Shown: positions 8,926 through 17,876 of the stretch, piece after piece
Layout of the letters: the number at the start of each line of letters is the position of its first letter
How positions within the stretch are numbered: the first letter of the stretch is position 1
NCBI GenBank assembly: GCA_045110335.1
Contig: JBGCGB010000020.1
Span: forward strand, 53,483 to 117,482
Source of the DNA: CALBPI01 sp045110335
GTDB taxonomy: Bacteria; Pseudomonadota; Gammaproteobacteria; Steroidobacterales; Woeseiaceae
Direction: 5' to 3'
Length of the DNA stretch: 64,000 bases
Notes under the pieces: model-generated
Told to the model about the DNA's origin: nothing
The model's input: only the letters and a program-made list of their open reading frames with translations
The model's database searches: none
Made by a program: the position numbers and the translations under genes

Positions 8926-9208
8926 GGTTCGTTTTGAGCGCAACGGATGCACTAGATGGGCCGACAACCCTTAAGTTGTCCCGAATTTTCCGCTAAGCGA
9001 TGTGATATGCGCTTAAACACATAATTTTTAACGTTTTTTTAGGTATTGTAGGCATCTTCTCCGTACCTAACTATTGGTTAGCAAAGGGCTGCACGAGGCC
9101 ACATACGCGAGTCTTGTCACAAAATACCCGTTCGGAGCTGTAATTGCCGGTTGAATCCGGCATTCTTACTGGTTGATCACTCATTATTTACATCCATAAG
9201 GAACACAC
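8926..9208. other. intergenic region before the large lipoprotein gene
   Basis: No coding frame is convincing in these 283 bases. They hold an AT-rich stretch near 9020-9055 and two short inverted repeats (CCTAAC/GGTTAG near 9065-9080 and GCCGG/CCGGC near 9146-9163). A promoter for the downstream lipoprotein is likely here but I cannot place it confidently. Confidence 0.5.
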
Positions 9209-10948
9209 GTGAAGAAGCTACTTCCGATATCCGCATTGCTGGCGGCGACACTGCTCGCTGTTGGGTGCGGCAAAAAAGATTCTCCGGCTGATGTCGCAGA
9301 TGCACCTGGTACCGATTTGTTGGCCTACGTGCCGGCAGATACGCCTTATGTCTTTGCTTCGCTTTCGCCGATGCCAAAAGACTATTTGAAAAAGATGGAG
9401 CCTTTCCAACAACAAGCCGGCGAGATGATGACGGCAATGATGGAAGGTGTGACAGCATCTACGGGCGATAACCCTGATGAAAACTCTCAGGCGATTGTAG
9501 AATTCGTGAGCTTTATTTACGAGTTCATCCAGCCGGAACGCATGAAAGAGTTTGGCTTGGATCTGAATTCTACGTCAGCCATTTACGGACACGGTGTTTT
9601 GCCGGTGTTGCGTTCAACCTTGGCCGATGCTGACAAGTTTATGCCTCGCCTGAAAGAGCTTGCCAAAGAACGTGAGTTTGAGTTGGTTGCCGGCAAAGCT
9701 GGTGGCATCGACTACGAACGCATTGAGATTAATGAAGAGATCGCAATCGTGACAGCGGTCAGCGACGATATGCTGGTTATCGCGCTGGCGCCATCTACGT
9801 TCTCCGATGACAATCTTGCCGTACTGTTAGGTGATTCGAAGCCTGCCAGCTCGCTGAAAGACGCCGGTACGTTGACTGCACTAGCGACGAAGTATAACTA
9901 CATCCCCCAGGGCATGGGTTACTTCAATCTCGAGCAACTGGCAGCAACTTTTCTTGACGGACCGAGTGGTCTCGACAAGGCCTTGATGGAGCTCGTGGGT
10001 GAAAACCCGGCGGCCAACATTGATGCAACTTGTAAGGCTGAGTACAAATCGATTGCGGCTGTTATGCCGCGTATTGCGATGGGTTACACGGCCGTTTCCG
10101 GCAAAGAAATGAGCTTGTTGCCGGTTTTCGAAATGCGCGAAGACATCGCAACAGCGTTGGTTCCGGTAGCCTCCAGTGTACCGGGTCTGACCACTGAGTC
10201 AGATGCGTTGATGAAGTTTGGCTTCGGTGTGAATCTGAAAGGCCTGCGTGAGTTCATTGAGTCGAAAGTGGCTTCTATTGTTGAAGACCCTTACCAATGT
10301 GCTGAACTCGCCAATCTCAATATGTCTGCCATGCAAATGGTCGAAAGTCTGAACCAGCCATTGCCGCCGATTGTTTACAACTTCAAAGGTATCGCATTCG
10401 AACTCGATAACCTTCACGGTATTGACCTGACTAACCCAAGCGTTCCTGATTCGATTGACGCAAGCCTGATGCTGGCTTTCGATAATGTCGAAGGGTTGGT
10501 TCAAATGGGTCAGATGTTTGTACCACCGCTGGCGATGATGGAGCTGTCCGCTGATGGTGAATCTGTCCAGATTCCACAAGAGTTGCTGACCGGCTACAAC
10601 GGCGAAGCTTTCGTTGCCATGAGCGAAAACTTGTTGAGTGTTGCATCAGGAAAAGGCGCGTCATCGAAGGTCGCATCAATGGTCAAAACCACAGATGCCG
10701 GCGAGCCGGTTCTGATGGCGATGTCATTTGATATGGCGGCTTATATGACCATGATCAATGACGTTCAGAAATCAGCGATGGACAAGATCGAAGCGGCCGA
10801 GGGCGATGCCGACGCTGATGTCGTGAAGTTGTTGGAAGCGAACGACGACATGATGAAGCTGTACGCTGAAGTCTTTGATCGCGAAGATGTTGCGATCAAG
10901 CCAACTGCGAATGGTCTTGAAATGCCTGTCCGTATTACGTTCCAGTAA
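9209..10948 (+). CDS. large lipoprotein of unknown function
   Basis: This 579-residue protein starts with GTG behind an AAGGA Shine-Dalgarno. The signal ends in a lipobox (LLAVGCGKK). The mature protein is acidic with many short helices and beta stretches, including a repeated pattern in which a threshold-like phrase (YVPADTPYVFASL) precedes a long helical domain. It looks related to periplasmic DUF3352-like proteins, but I am not sure. It is monocistronic, with a long untranslated leader and a very strong terminator, suggesting high expression. Function unknown. Confidence 0.8.
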   Translation: MKKLLPISALLAATLLAVGCGKKDSPADVADAPGTDLLAYVPADTPYVFASLSPMPKDYLKKMEPFQQQAGEMMTAMMEGVTASTGDNPDENSQAIVEFVSFIYEFIQPERMKEFGLDLNSTSAIYGHGVLPVLRSTLADADKFMPRLKELAKEREFELVAGKAGGIDYERIEINEEIAIVTAVSDDMLVIALAPSTFSDDNLAVLLGDSKPASSLKDAGTLTALATKYNYIPQGMGYFNLEQLAATFLDGPSGLDKALMELVGENPAANIDATCKAEYKSIAAVMPRIAMGYTAVSGKEMSLLPVFEMREDIATALVPVASSVPGLTTESDALMKFGFGVNLKGLREFIESKVASIVEDPYQCAELANLNMSAMQMVESLNQPLPPIVYNFKGIAFELDNLHGIDLTNPSVPDSIDASLMLAFDNVEGLVQMGQMFVPPLAMMELSADGESVQIPQELLTGYNGEAFVAMSENLLSVASGKGASSKVASMVKTTDAGEPVLMAMSFDMAAYMTMINDVQKSAMDKIEAAEGDADADVVKLLEANDDMMKLYAEVFDREDVAIKPTANGLEMPVRITFQ

Positions 10949-10967
10949 ATAACGGATTCGCAGAATT

Positions 10968-11005
10968 GAAAAGGGCCGCTTGTCTTTCGACAAGCGGCCC
11001 TTTTC
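10968..11005. terminator. strong bidirectional Rho-independent terminator
   Basis: A perfect 17-bp stem (10968-10984 with 10989-11005) surrounds a TTTC loop; its outer part supplies an A-tract on one side and a T-tract on the other. It separates the lipoprotein gene (+) from the convergent DUF3598-like gene (-). Confidence 0.9.
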
Positions 11006-11013
11006 TATGCGGT

Positions 11014-11526
11014 CTAATTGTTCTTGGCGATCTCGTCGTAACTAAACTCTTTGCCATCGAAAGATGCCCAGTCATTGGAAATACGTTGCTCATCGACCAG
11101 TGTGCGTTGAAACAACAGACCGGCTCTGAACCATTGCCAGGTCCGTGACCGATACTTTCCACAATCGCTGATCTGAATCATCTCGTAAAGATAGATGTCC
11201 GGATCGTCTTTTCGTTTCCAGTTCAGCAGTACCGTTCGCTTATTGTGATCCAGTGGTTCGTCTGCTGCCCAGCCATCGATCTCCGTATAGAAAATCATTC
11301 GGCCGCCTTCGACTTTGGTGGGGAAGTCACGGACTTCTGTTTTGCCATCTTTCCAAAAGTACAGATTGGTTTGATGGTAGCTGTCGTCATCCGGAAACCG
11401 ACACAAGAGGCGTGAGCGATGCTCGTCGATCTTATTCCCGTCGATATCGTAGTAACGATAATAACCGTCCCAGACCCCTTCGTGACGAGCAAGTATAGGG
11501 AGTTGCTCTTTTAGCGTTTTGCTCAT
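11014..11526 (-). CDS. DUF3598-like calycin-fold protein
   Basis: This 170-residue protein opens with LARHEGVWDGYYRYYD and has repeated beta-strand segments rich in Trp and Tyr (YFWKDGKTEVRDFP, RTWQWFRAGLLFQRTLVDEQR). This resembles DUF3598 and other lipocalin-like proteins that bind small hydrophobic molecules. It is divergent from the LeuC-like gene, and the two share a 75-bp gap holding a 20-bp palindrome. This ties it to the putative catabolic regulon. The fold assignment is moderate; the ligand is unknown. Confidence 0.65.
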   Translation of the reverse strand: MSKTLKEQLPILARHEGVWDGYYRYYDIDGNKIDEHRSRLLCRFPDDDSYHQTNLYFWKDGKTEVRDFPTKVEGGRMIFYTEIDGWAADEPLDHNKRTVLLNWKRKDDPDIYLYEMIQISDCGKYRSRTWQWFRAGLLFQRTLVDEQRISNDWASFDGKEFSYDEIAKNN

Positions 11527-11552
11527 GCGGTATCCTCTAATCCGATGCTATA

Positions 11553-11572
11553 ATGTTATAGTCTTATAACAT
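11553..11572. promoter_or_regulatory. operator-like palindrome, site A
   Basis: ATGTTATA-GTCT-TATAACAT is a perfect 8-bp inverted repeat with a four-base spacer. It lies 27 bp from the DUF3598-like start and 28 bp from the LeuC-like start. The same motif recurs at 25300 and, in weaker forms, at 17856, 29213 and 22120. Confidence 0.7.
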
Positions 11573-11600
11573 ATTCTCCGAAGAGCGAAAACCAGTCTAG

Positions 11601-13004
11601 ATGCCTAGAACGTTGTTCAACAAACTGCTGGATGCGCACACTGTGCGTACCTTTGATGATGGGTCGGCGCTTATCCTGATCGATCGGATTGTCATGCACG
11701 AACGAACGGGGACGCTGGCGCTCCAAGCGCTGGAAAGTGCCGGTCGCCAGGTGGCTAATCCGGCCAATGTAATGGCCGTGATGGATCATATTGTCTCAAC
11801 ATTGCCTGGGCGAGGTGACGCCACATCAGTACCCAATGGCGAAGCGTTTGTTAAAGCGATGCGACAGTCCGCTGGTGATGCCGGTGTTCGTCTTGTCGAT
11901 GTGAATGACGCCGCGCAAGGCATCAGTCACCTGGTGTCCACGGAAACGGGTTTCGCGTTACCCGGTCTTACGTTAGTTTGTCCTGATTCACATACCTGCA
12001 CGCTGGGTGCATTGGGTATGTTGGCATTCGGGATTGGTACGACAGATTGCGAGCATGCGTTGGCCACCGAAACGTTACGCATCAAAGTGCCGAAAACGCT
12101 GCGAGTTCGCTGCGAGGGGCGGCTGCAGTATGGCGCCGCTGCCAAAGATCTCATTCTTGCGTTGATTGGTCGATACGGTGCAAAAGGTGGCAGCGGCTAC
12201 CATATCGAATTTGCCGGACCTGCTATCGATGCATTGCCAATGGCCGGACGGTTTACGTTGTGCAACATGGCTGTCGAGTTCTCGGCGTTTAGCGGCAGCG
12301 TCTCGCCTGACGCAATAACGCTCGCTTATCTAAAGGAGAACTCGTCGTCTTTGGCAGCAGACGAGTTCGATGAATATGCGAATCAATGGCTCGCGTTAGC
12401 CACTGACGCTGCAGCCTCCTTTGATCATGAAATTGTCATTGACTGCGACGAGATTCGACCGTTCGTGACTTACGGAACCAGCCCGCAGCATGCGCTCCCT
12501 CTGGGTGAGCCGGTTCCAGAGCCGGGCGCTGACAAAGATCTGTCACGCGCATTGCTGTACATGGATGTCGTGCCCGGACGATCCCTGCAAGGCTTGTCGC
12601 TCGATGCGGCTTACATTGGCTCTTGCACCAATGCTCGCATCGAAGACTTACGCATTGCGGCGGCCATCCTCAAAGACAAAAAGATCGCTGATGGGATGCG
12701 CGCCATGTGCGTGCCTGGTTCTACGCAGACGCGATTACAGGCAGAGTCTGAAGGCCTCGATGAGATCTTTAAGTCGGCTGGCTTTGAGTGGCACGAAGCG
12801 GGTTGCGGATTGTGTTTTTATGCGGGTGGAGATGGATTCGCCCCGGGATCTCGCGTGATCTCAACCACCAATCGAAATTTTGAAGGTCGACAAGGGCCGG
12901 GTATCAAAACCCACTTGGCCAGTCCGGCGACGGTCGCGGCGAGTGCGATTGCCGGCGCGATCAGTCTTCCGGAAGCGCGCCCCGTATTGGATGAGGCGAT
13001 TTAG
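11601..13004 (+). CDS. LeuC/aconitase-type hydro-lyase large subunit
   Basis: This 467-residue protein has the LeuC/homoaconitase signatures. It retains the three cluster cysteines for a [4Fe-4S] centre: one in YIGSCTNARIED and two in the CGLC motif, followed by STTNRNFEGRQG. Together with the LeuD-like gene two bases downstream it forms a heterodimeric isomerase/hydratase. The gene is beside DUF1838, FAD oxidase, CoA-transferase and HMG-CoA-lyase genes and behind a shared operator, with no leuA or leuB nearby. I therefore favour a catabolic paralogue (for example an alkyl-malate or dimethylmaleate-type hydratase) over leucine synthesis. The substrate is not determinable here. Confidence 0.88.
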   Translation: MPRTLFNKLLDAHTVRTFDDGSALILIDRIVMHERTGTLALQALESAGRQVANPANVMAVMDHIVSTLPGRGDATSVPNGEAFVKAMRQSAGDAGVRLVDVNDAAQGISHLVSTETGFALPGLTLVCPDSHTCTLGALGMLAFGIGTTDCEHALATETLRIKVPKTLRVRCEGRLQYGAAAKDLILALIGRYGAKGGSGYHIEFAGPAIDALPMAGRFTLCNMAVEFSAFSGSVSPDAITLAYLKENSSSLAADEFDEYANQWLALATDAAASFDHEIVIDCDEIRPFVTYGTSPQHALPLGEPVPEPGADKDLSRALLYMDVVPGRSLQGLSLDAAYIGSCTNARIEDLRIAAAILKDKKIADGMRAMCVPGSTQTRLQAESEGLDEIFKSAGFEWHEAGCGLCFYAGGDGFAPGSRVISTTNRNFEGRQGPGIKTHLASPATVAASAIAGAISLPEARPVLDEAI

Positions 13005-13006
13005 CC

Positions 13007-13612
13007 GTGCGTCCATTCGTTAAGCATACCGGTGTCGCTGCGCCATTGATTCGCGACAACATTGATACCGATGCCATTATCCCCTCCCGGCAAATGCGTC
13101 GGGTCTCGAGACTTGGATTGGGCAAGGCGTTATTCGCAGGCTGGCGCTATGAAGACGAGGCATTAACGATGCCGAAATCTCGCTTCGTTTTAAACGAAAC
13201 ACGTTATCAGTTGGCATCCATTTTGTTGACGGGGCAAAATTTTGGTTGTGGCAGCTCGCGCGAGCATGCCGTTTGGGCGCTCGACGACTTTGGTATTCGC
13301 GCTATCGTTGCGCGTTCGTTCGGCGCGATTTTTGAAGCGAACTGTTTTCGCAATGGTTTGTTACCGATCACATTGGGTATAGCTGACATCAAGACGTTGG
13401 AAGACTTGGCACTAGTCCATGAAGTGACCGTTGATCTTGAGAATAATCTGATCGGTGCGGCAGCCGTGCAGATACCTTTTTCGATCCCGGCGCGTCAGCG
13501 GAAGAACCTGCTTGAGGGTACGGATGCGATTAGTGAAACTTTGGGTTTCAAGCGTGATATCGACGCGGCTCGAAAACAGCGCGATTTATTATTGCCATGG
13601 GCTACGAATTGA
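13007..13612 (+). CDS. LeuD-type hydro-lyase small subunit
   Basis: This 201-residue protein starts with GTG two bases after the large-subunit stop, with GGATGAGG upstream. LeuD landmarks are NIDTDAIIPSRQM near the N-terminus, the swivel motif QNFGCGSSREHAVWAL at about residues 80-95, and FRNGLLPI. It supplies the mobile swivelling domain that completes the active site of the large subunit. Residues that set substrate range in LeuD lie around the RQMRR loop, which differs from typical LeuD (KQFLK), consistent with a different substrate. Confidence 0.88.
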   Translation: MRPFVKHTGVAAPLIRDNIDTDAIIPSRQMRRVSRLGLGKALFAGWRYEDEALTMPKSRFVLNETRYQLASILLTGQNFGCGSSREHAVWALDDFGIRAIVARSFGAIFEANCFRNGLLPITLGIADIKTLEDLALVHEVTVDLENNLIGAAAVQIPFSIPARQRKNLLEGTDAISETLGFKRDIDAARKQRDLLLPWATN

Positions 13613-13626
13613 AAGGAGAAGGAACA

Positions 13627-14505
13627 ATGAAATACAAAGTACTACTGCTGGTGGGGGCGCTCCTCAGTGTGCCTGCACAGGCCGAGCTTGATCCCAATGA
13701 TCCAACCGATGCGATGACGATTTCACGTAAAGTGCAGTGTTCTGCGACTGACGGTCAAGCGGTTACCTACAATTGGTTTGGCAATATGTATGTGCGCAAA
13801 GCAGGTCAGCGTGACAAGAAGCTCTTTGCTATTGAAGGGATGAATGTTCGGCAATGCACGGCGGTCAGTGATGAGAAGCGTGGCGATGGTTACAAAATGG
13901 TCTCCCGCGAGATCATGTTGTACAAAGATCCGGACACCGGTGAAGTGTTGAGTACATGGGAGAATCCTTACACCGGTGAAACGGTTGATGTTCTGCATGT
14001 CGCTAACGATCCCGTTAACTTTGCGCAATACGAAACCGGTCGCGATGGCAAGCCAGCGCAATGGCCTGGAGTTATCGAAGGTGCAACATGGCGGCAGCAA
14101 ACGACGGTGCCGTTGTTCTATCCGAATCCGTTAGCCAGTGAATATCAGAAGCAAATCGGTGGCACTTATCATGCGACCGAGATGTTTAACTTCTTTGGTG
14201 ACAGCGCGGATTTGCTATCGGAAGAAGGTGCGACAGCCCGTACGCATGTTGGCTGGGTAAGAATGTCGACATGGCTGCCGTGGATGAACATGCAGGGGCG
14301 GGAAGGGCTCTTGTACGTGCACGCATCAGGCAAGAAACTCGACAGCTGGGATGATCTGTCCGAGACGATGAAGGCGGAAATCTATGAGTACTTCCCCGAT
14401 TACGTGGCGCCACCGCCTGCCGATGACGAGCGTCGCAATGAAACGAGTTGGATCTATTACAAACGTATTCAGGATGGTGAGCGCGTCGCGCCCAAAAGAG
14501 ACTGA
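13627..14505 (+). CDS. exported DUF1838 protein
   Basis: This 292-residue protein starts at ATG 13627, with a near-perfect AAGGAGAAGGA ribosome site just upstream. A signal peptide (about residues 1-21, ending QAE) precedes a DUF1838 domain recognised by FAIEGMNVRQC, SREIMLYKDPDTGEVL and NPYTGETVDVLHVANDPVN. The family occurs near aromatic or terpenoid catabolic genes but has no proven activity. It follows the LeuD-like gene by 14 bases and ends at a hairpin terminator, so it is the last gene of the leuCD-like operon. Confidence 0.85.
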   Translation: MKYKVLLLVGALLSVPAQAELDPNDPTDAMTISRKVQCSATDGQAVTYNWFGNMYVRKAGQRDKKLFAIEGMNVRQCTAVSDEKRGDGYKMVSREIMLYKDPDTGEVLSTWENPYTGETVDVLHVANDPVNFAQYETGRDGKPAQWPGVIEGATWRQQTTVPLFYPNPLASEYQKQIGGTYHATEMFNFFGDSADLLSEEGATARTHVGWVRMSTWLPWMNMQGREGLLYVHASGKKLDSWDDLSETMKAEIYEYFPDYVAPPPADDERRNETSWIYYKRIQDGERVAPKRD

Positions 14506-14517
14506 ATTCGAGTTAAA

Positions 14518-14543
14518 TTGCCGGGCTGGTTCCAGCCCGGCAA
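14518..14543. terminator. hairpin terminator between convergent operons
   Basis: TTGCCGGGCTGG (14518-14529) pairs with CCAGCCCGGCAA (14532-14543). It separates the DUF1838 gene (+) from the FAD oxidase gene (-). Confidence 0.75.
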
Positions 14544-14547
14544 TACG

Positions 14548-16131
14548 CTATTCTAACCCTAACGATCCGGGGTTTAGCTGGCCGTCGGGATCGACGGCTT
14601 TTTTGATGGCTTCTAACAACTGCTCAGCGCCAGGCTGCATGTCCTGTTTGTACGGATAGTGTTTGCCGATCTGGAAATGCGTTGCACCGTTGGTATGTAA
14701 CACCTCGGTAATCTCATGGCGTAAGTCGTCGACCAGTTTTCTCGCGGTTTCGCTGCGCGGGAAGTTCGTCAATCCCGACAGATAGTCCTCGCCCAGAAAA
14801 CGTTGGTGAATAGTCATTTGCTCGTCTTCCCAATACAAGACGGGCTCTACAAGAATGGCCGAGGTGGCGATTGAACAGATCAACGCGCCGTGGTCGATCT
14901 TGTGCGCGTCCATTGCCTCGCGGTGCTTTTCGAAAACCGCCGTCACCTGCTCATAGACTTGCTTGGCTCGGCTCAATGCAAAAATGCCATGTACAGGGAC
15001 CCATCGCTCGCCATTCGGACCGAGCATGGAATTCACATTGGCAAACGGGTCGGCGCGCATCACTTTTGGCATGGTTGCTTCGACTTCCTTGCCGCCATTC
15101 GCGGCGATTTTGCGTACGGCATTCAGCTGTTCGTCGGCGGCATCTTCAGTACGTGCGTCTAACGTGACGTGCATGGAGAACGGCAGGTCTTTCAGAAAGT
15201 CTCGTCCGGCTGCGACGACTTTGGCGCCGGCTTTCAGGCCCTCTATCAGTGATCCGGATGCTTTGACGACACGGCCTAATGATTTGACGTCTTCGGTCAT
15301 GCTCGAACGCTTCAAGCGAATTTCTTGCAAACCCGGGTCAAAAGCGAAGCACTCGCTGACGAGATCTTCGCGGGCAACTTCGGCCATTGCGTTCATCATG
15401 GAAGCGTGGTCTTTAAAGCCGAACGATGCATGACGAACGGCCGGTAGAATTCTTTTCAACGGGAGCGTCGCGGCAACTTTGATACCGAGCGCACCGCAAT
15501 CACCGGTGAACAGGCCGGTCAGGTCCGGCCCATAGTTTCTGTAGAACGGTGTCGCGTATTGGTTGGTTGCGGATCCGGTGCGCACAAGTGTGCCGTCAGC
15601 TAACAGAACGTCCATTGATTGAACATTGTCCGCGGCTGATCCGTGTTTGCCTGACCCCAGGAATACACTGCCTTGCGATAGCGCGCCGCCGACGGTAGCG
15701 CGCATGCCGGACAAGGGCCCCCAATACGGTGTGCGTACGCCATGCGGTGCAAGCGCGGCATTCAGCTCGCGCCACGTGATACCCGTTTCGACAGTGACGT
15801 ACATGTCCTCGGCATTGATTTCCAGAACGCGATTCATGGCGCGACTATCGATCATCAATGTATTTTCGGATTTGGCCAGATACGCGTCGGTGTACGACAT
15901 GCCACCGCCACGGGTAATCACTTTGACGCCGTGCTCATGGGCAACGCTGAGCGCTGCCTGCAAGATCTTGGTATCGCTTGGCTTAAGGATAGCGTTGACG
16001 GTGGCGCCTTTGCGGTAGATATCTTGCGAGTAAAAAGCGCGTTCTTGTTCGTCAGTGATGACTGAATCTGTGCCAACCGCGGCAACTAATGCATCGACGA
16101 AGCCGGCGGATGGGGATACGTTTGCTTGCAT
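14548..16131 (-). CDS. FAD-linked oxidase of the PCMH/VAO (GlcD-like) family
   Basis: The protein is 527 residues if started at 16131, where AGGAC precedes the ATG; an in-frame start at 16167 overlaps the upstream gene. Residues ~40-215 form the PCMH-type FAD-binding domain (VITRGGGMSYTD, VTVETGITWRELN and a GALGIKV block), and the C-terminal half the FAD-oxidase cap, ending at the family's DPDGQLNPG. Such enzymes oxidise 2-hydroxy acids, alkylphenols or polyols. It is the third gene of an operon with the MDR reductase and a membrane protein behind operator site B. Confidence 0.9.
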   Translation of the reverse strand: MQANVSPSAGFVDALVAAVGTDSVITDEQERAFYSQDIYRKGATVNAILKPSDTKILQAALSVAHEHGVKVITRGGGMSYTDAYLAKSENTLMIDSRAMNRVLEINAEDMYVTVETGITWRELNAALAPHGVRTPYWGPLSGMRATVGGALSQGSVFLGSGKHGSAADNVQSMDVLLADGTLVRTGSATNQYATPFYRNYGPDLTGLFTGDCGALGIKVAATLPLKRILPAVRHASFGFKDHASMMNAMAEVAREDLVSECFAFDPGLQEIRLKRSSMTEDVKSLGRVVKASGSLIEGLKAGAKVVAAGRDFLKDLPFSMHVTLDARTEDAADEQLNAVRKIAANGGKEVEATMPKVMRADPFANVNSMLGPNGERWVPVHGIFALSRAKQVYEQVTAVFEKHREAMDAHKIDHGALICSIATSAILVEPVLYWEDEQMTIHQRFLGEDYLSGLTNFPRSETARKLVDDLRHEITEVLHTNGATHFQIGKHYPYKQDMQPGAEQLLEAIKKAVDPDGQLNPGSLGLE

Positions 16132-16141
16132 GTCTTTTGTC

Positions 16142-16801
16142 CTAAAAACTGGGCTTGATTGCGGCAACAGCGGCGGCGCCGATCAGGCACCCCCAAATCA
16201 AGATGACAAATGGTCGCGCCTTTTTCAAACTGGTGTCGATGGTTCGTTCAATGTCAGGAGTAGAACCGGTCGTGACCAATTGACCAAAAGCCGGGCCAAA
16301 TGGCGCGAAGACGCGTCGTATCATTAGGCCGCTAGCAATGGCCGTTGCGAACAACAACATTTTCAATGCAACCCAGTCGCTGAGCACCGTTGCTGACCCG
16401 TTGAGGCCGGCAATCGCAAATCCGACAAGGCTGGCAATGACGACAATACGAATGACCGCATCAATCTTCGTTAACGTCGCATTGTGAGTGGCTTCAATCT
16501 TCCACAGCATGACCAGCCAAACGGCGGTCAGCATCCATAACGCGCCGAGTGCGCCGGCGGGAATGATAATTTGTCCCATGCTACTGGCGAGCGAGACGCC
16601 GACGGGCAGCATCAGGATGAGGCAGGCGCGAGGGATTCGATCCAGCGCGACCAGAATACCGGCGGCCGTTTTTCGGTCGTCAATGGGTCGCTTTTCATCC
16701 ACAACAATGAAACTTGAATAAAACACACCCAAATCACCACCAAGCCAATAAGCAAAGAGCAGGAGATGAACGATTAGCCAAATGGAATAGCTGGTTATCA
16801 T
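16142..16801 (-). CDS. multi-TM membrane protein (CopD-like), unknown function
   Basis: This product of about 219 residues has six or so transmembrane helices. The first helix contains HLLLFAYWLGGDLGVF, a histidine-bearing pattern resembling CopD or other small heme/copper membrane proteins. I use the ATG at 16801, four bases after the preceding stop, in preference to a TTG at 16813. It lies between the MDR reductase and the FAD oxidase, so it may receive electrons from the flavoprotein. That role is inference; the family is uncertain. Confidence 0.75.
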   Translation of the reverse strand: MITSYSIWLIVHLLLFAYWLGGDLGVFYSSFIVVDEKRPIDDRKTAAGILVALDRIPRACLILMLPVGVSLASSMGQIIIPAGALGALWMLTAVWLVMLWKIEATHNATLTKIDAVIRIVVIASLVGFAIAGLNGSATVLSDWVALKMLLFATAIASGLMIRRVFAPFGPAFGQLVTTGSTPDIERTIDTSLKKARPFVILIWGCLIGAAAVAAIKPSF

Positions 16802-16805
16802 AGCG

Positions 16806-17807
16806 TTACTCAATCACGACAAGTTCTTTGCCAAAATTCTCACCACGCATCAGGCGACAAAAGGCGATGGCTGCTTGCGAGAGTCCTTCGCTTCTGACTT
16901 CGCGATGTTGTATGTCTCCGCTGCGCACCCATTGGGATGCTTCTTTGGAAAATTCATCCCAAAGATCGTAGTGATCGTAAACGACCAGACCTTTCATGAT
17001 CGCTCGCGCACCAATGACCGGGCCGAGGTTGGGTCCTGGTGGCGTCACCGCGCTGTTGTATTGGGTAATCATGCCGCACAACGTAATGCGCGCACCCAAA
17101 GCCAGATGTTTCAAAACGGCGGTCAACGTATCGCCACCCACGTTGTCGAAGTAGACGTTAATCTTGTCCGGACAAAGTGCGGCGAGCCGTTCTTCAAGGT
17201 TTTCGGTCTTGTAGTTGATGCAGCCGTCAAAGCCCAGTTCATCAACCACCCAACCACATTTTTCGGGCGATCCTGCGATACCAATCACGCGGCAGCCTTT
17301 CAGGCGGGCTATTTGCCCGACCATGCTACCAACCGGCCCGGAAGCTGCGGACACAACCACGGTGTCTCCGGCAACGGGCTCTGCCAATCGCAGAAGCCCC
17401 GCGTATGCGGTCAGGCCAGGCATGCCGAGGATGCCGACCCTCAATGATCTCAAATCTTCATCGCCATCGACTTTTCTGGCAGTATCACCGTCGACGGCGA
17501 CGTACTGCTGCCAGCCACCATCAATAACGACGACGTCGCCTTTCGAAAAACCGGCATGCTGCGAGTCAATCACCTCACCCACGGTATTGCCAGGCATCGT
17601 ATCGCCAGGTTCCACTTTAGTGGCATAGATCTGTCGGCCGCTGATAACACCACGTAAGAACGGGTCGAGCGAAAGATATTGGTTGCGAACCAGTATTTGA
17701 CCTCGGGCGGCCTCTGGAATAGCGCCGGTGGTCACCTCGAAATCTGATTCGACAGGAACACCGTCAGGGTACTTAGCTAGGGCGACTCGGGTTTGTTGTT
17801 CGGCCAC
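16806..17807 (-). CDS. MDR-family NADP-dependent oxidoreductase (CurA/YncB type)
   Basis: This 333-residue, zinc-independent medium-chain reductase has an N-terminal GroES-like domain (NQYLSLDPFLRG) and a Rossmann domain with VVSAASGPVGSMVGQ as the nucleotide loop, followed by CGMITQYN. The relatives are curcumin/leukotriene/enone double-bond reductases. It is first in a three-gene minus-strand operon (reductase, membrane protein, FAD oxidase) with operator-like site B 49 bases upstream. A role in reducing an unsaturated carbonyl intermediate is likely. Confidence 0.92.
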   Translation of the reverse strand: MAEQQTRVALAKYPDGVPVESDFEVTTGAIPEAARGQILVRNQYLSLDPFLRGVISGRQIYATKVEPGDTMPGNTVGEVIDSQHAGFSKGDVVVIDGGWQQYVAVDGDTARKVDGDEDLRSLRVGILGMPGLTAYAGLLRLAEPVAGDTVVVSAASGPVGSMVGQIARLKGCRVIGIAGSPEKCGWVVDELGFDGCINYKTENLEERLAALCPDKINVYFDNVGGDTLTAVLKHLALGARITLCGMITQYNSAVTPPGPNLGPVIGARAIMKGLVVYDHYDLWDEFSKEASQWVRSGDIQHREVRSEGLSQAAIAFCRLMRGENFGKELVVIE

Positions 17808-17855
17808 AAAAGATCTCCGGCAGATACGCTATTGAATCCGTCGGATAATATCATA

Positions 17856-17875
17856 ATGTTATAATTATGGGACAA
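17856..17875. promoter_or_regulatory. operator-like site B (one strong half)
   Basis: ATGTTATA-ATTA-TGGGACAA: the left half matches site A exactly and the right half matches TATAACAA at five of eight positions. A second, overlapping symmetry (CATAAT/ATTATG, 17852-17869) also covers it. It lies in the promoter gap of the MDR reductase operon. Confidence 0.5.
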
Positions 17876-17876
17876 C

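Noticed and set aside
11601..13612. Assignment of the LeuCD-like pair to leucine biosynthesis
   Set aside because: No leuA or leuB is nearby and the pair lies in a catabolic operon with a DUF1838 gene behind a shared operator. A biosynthetic role remains possible if the genome has no other leuCD.
16801..16813. TTG start at 16813 for the CopD-like membrane protein
   Set aside because: It overlaps the preceding gene by eight bases and gives only four more residues; ATG at 16801 lies four bases after the upstream stop.
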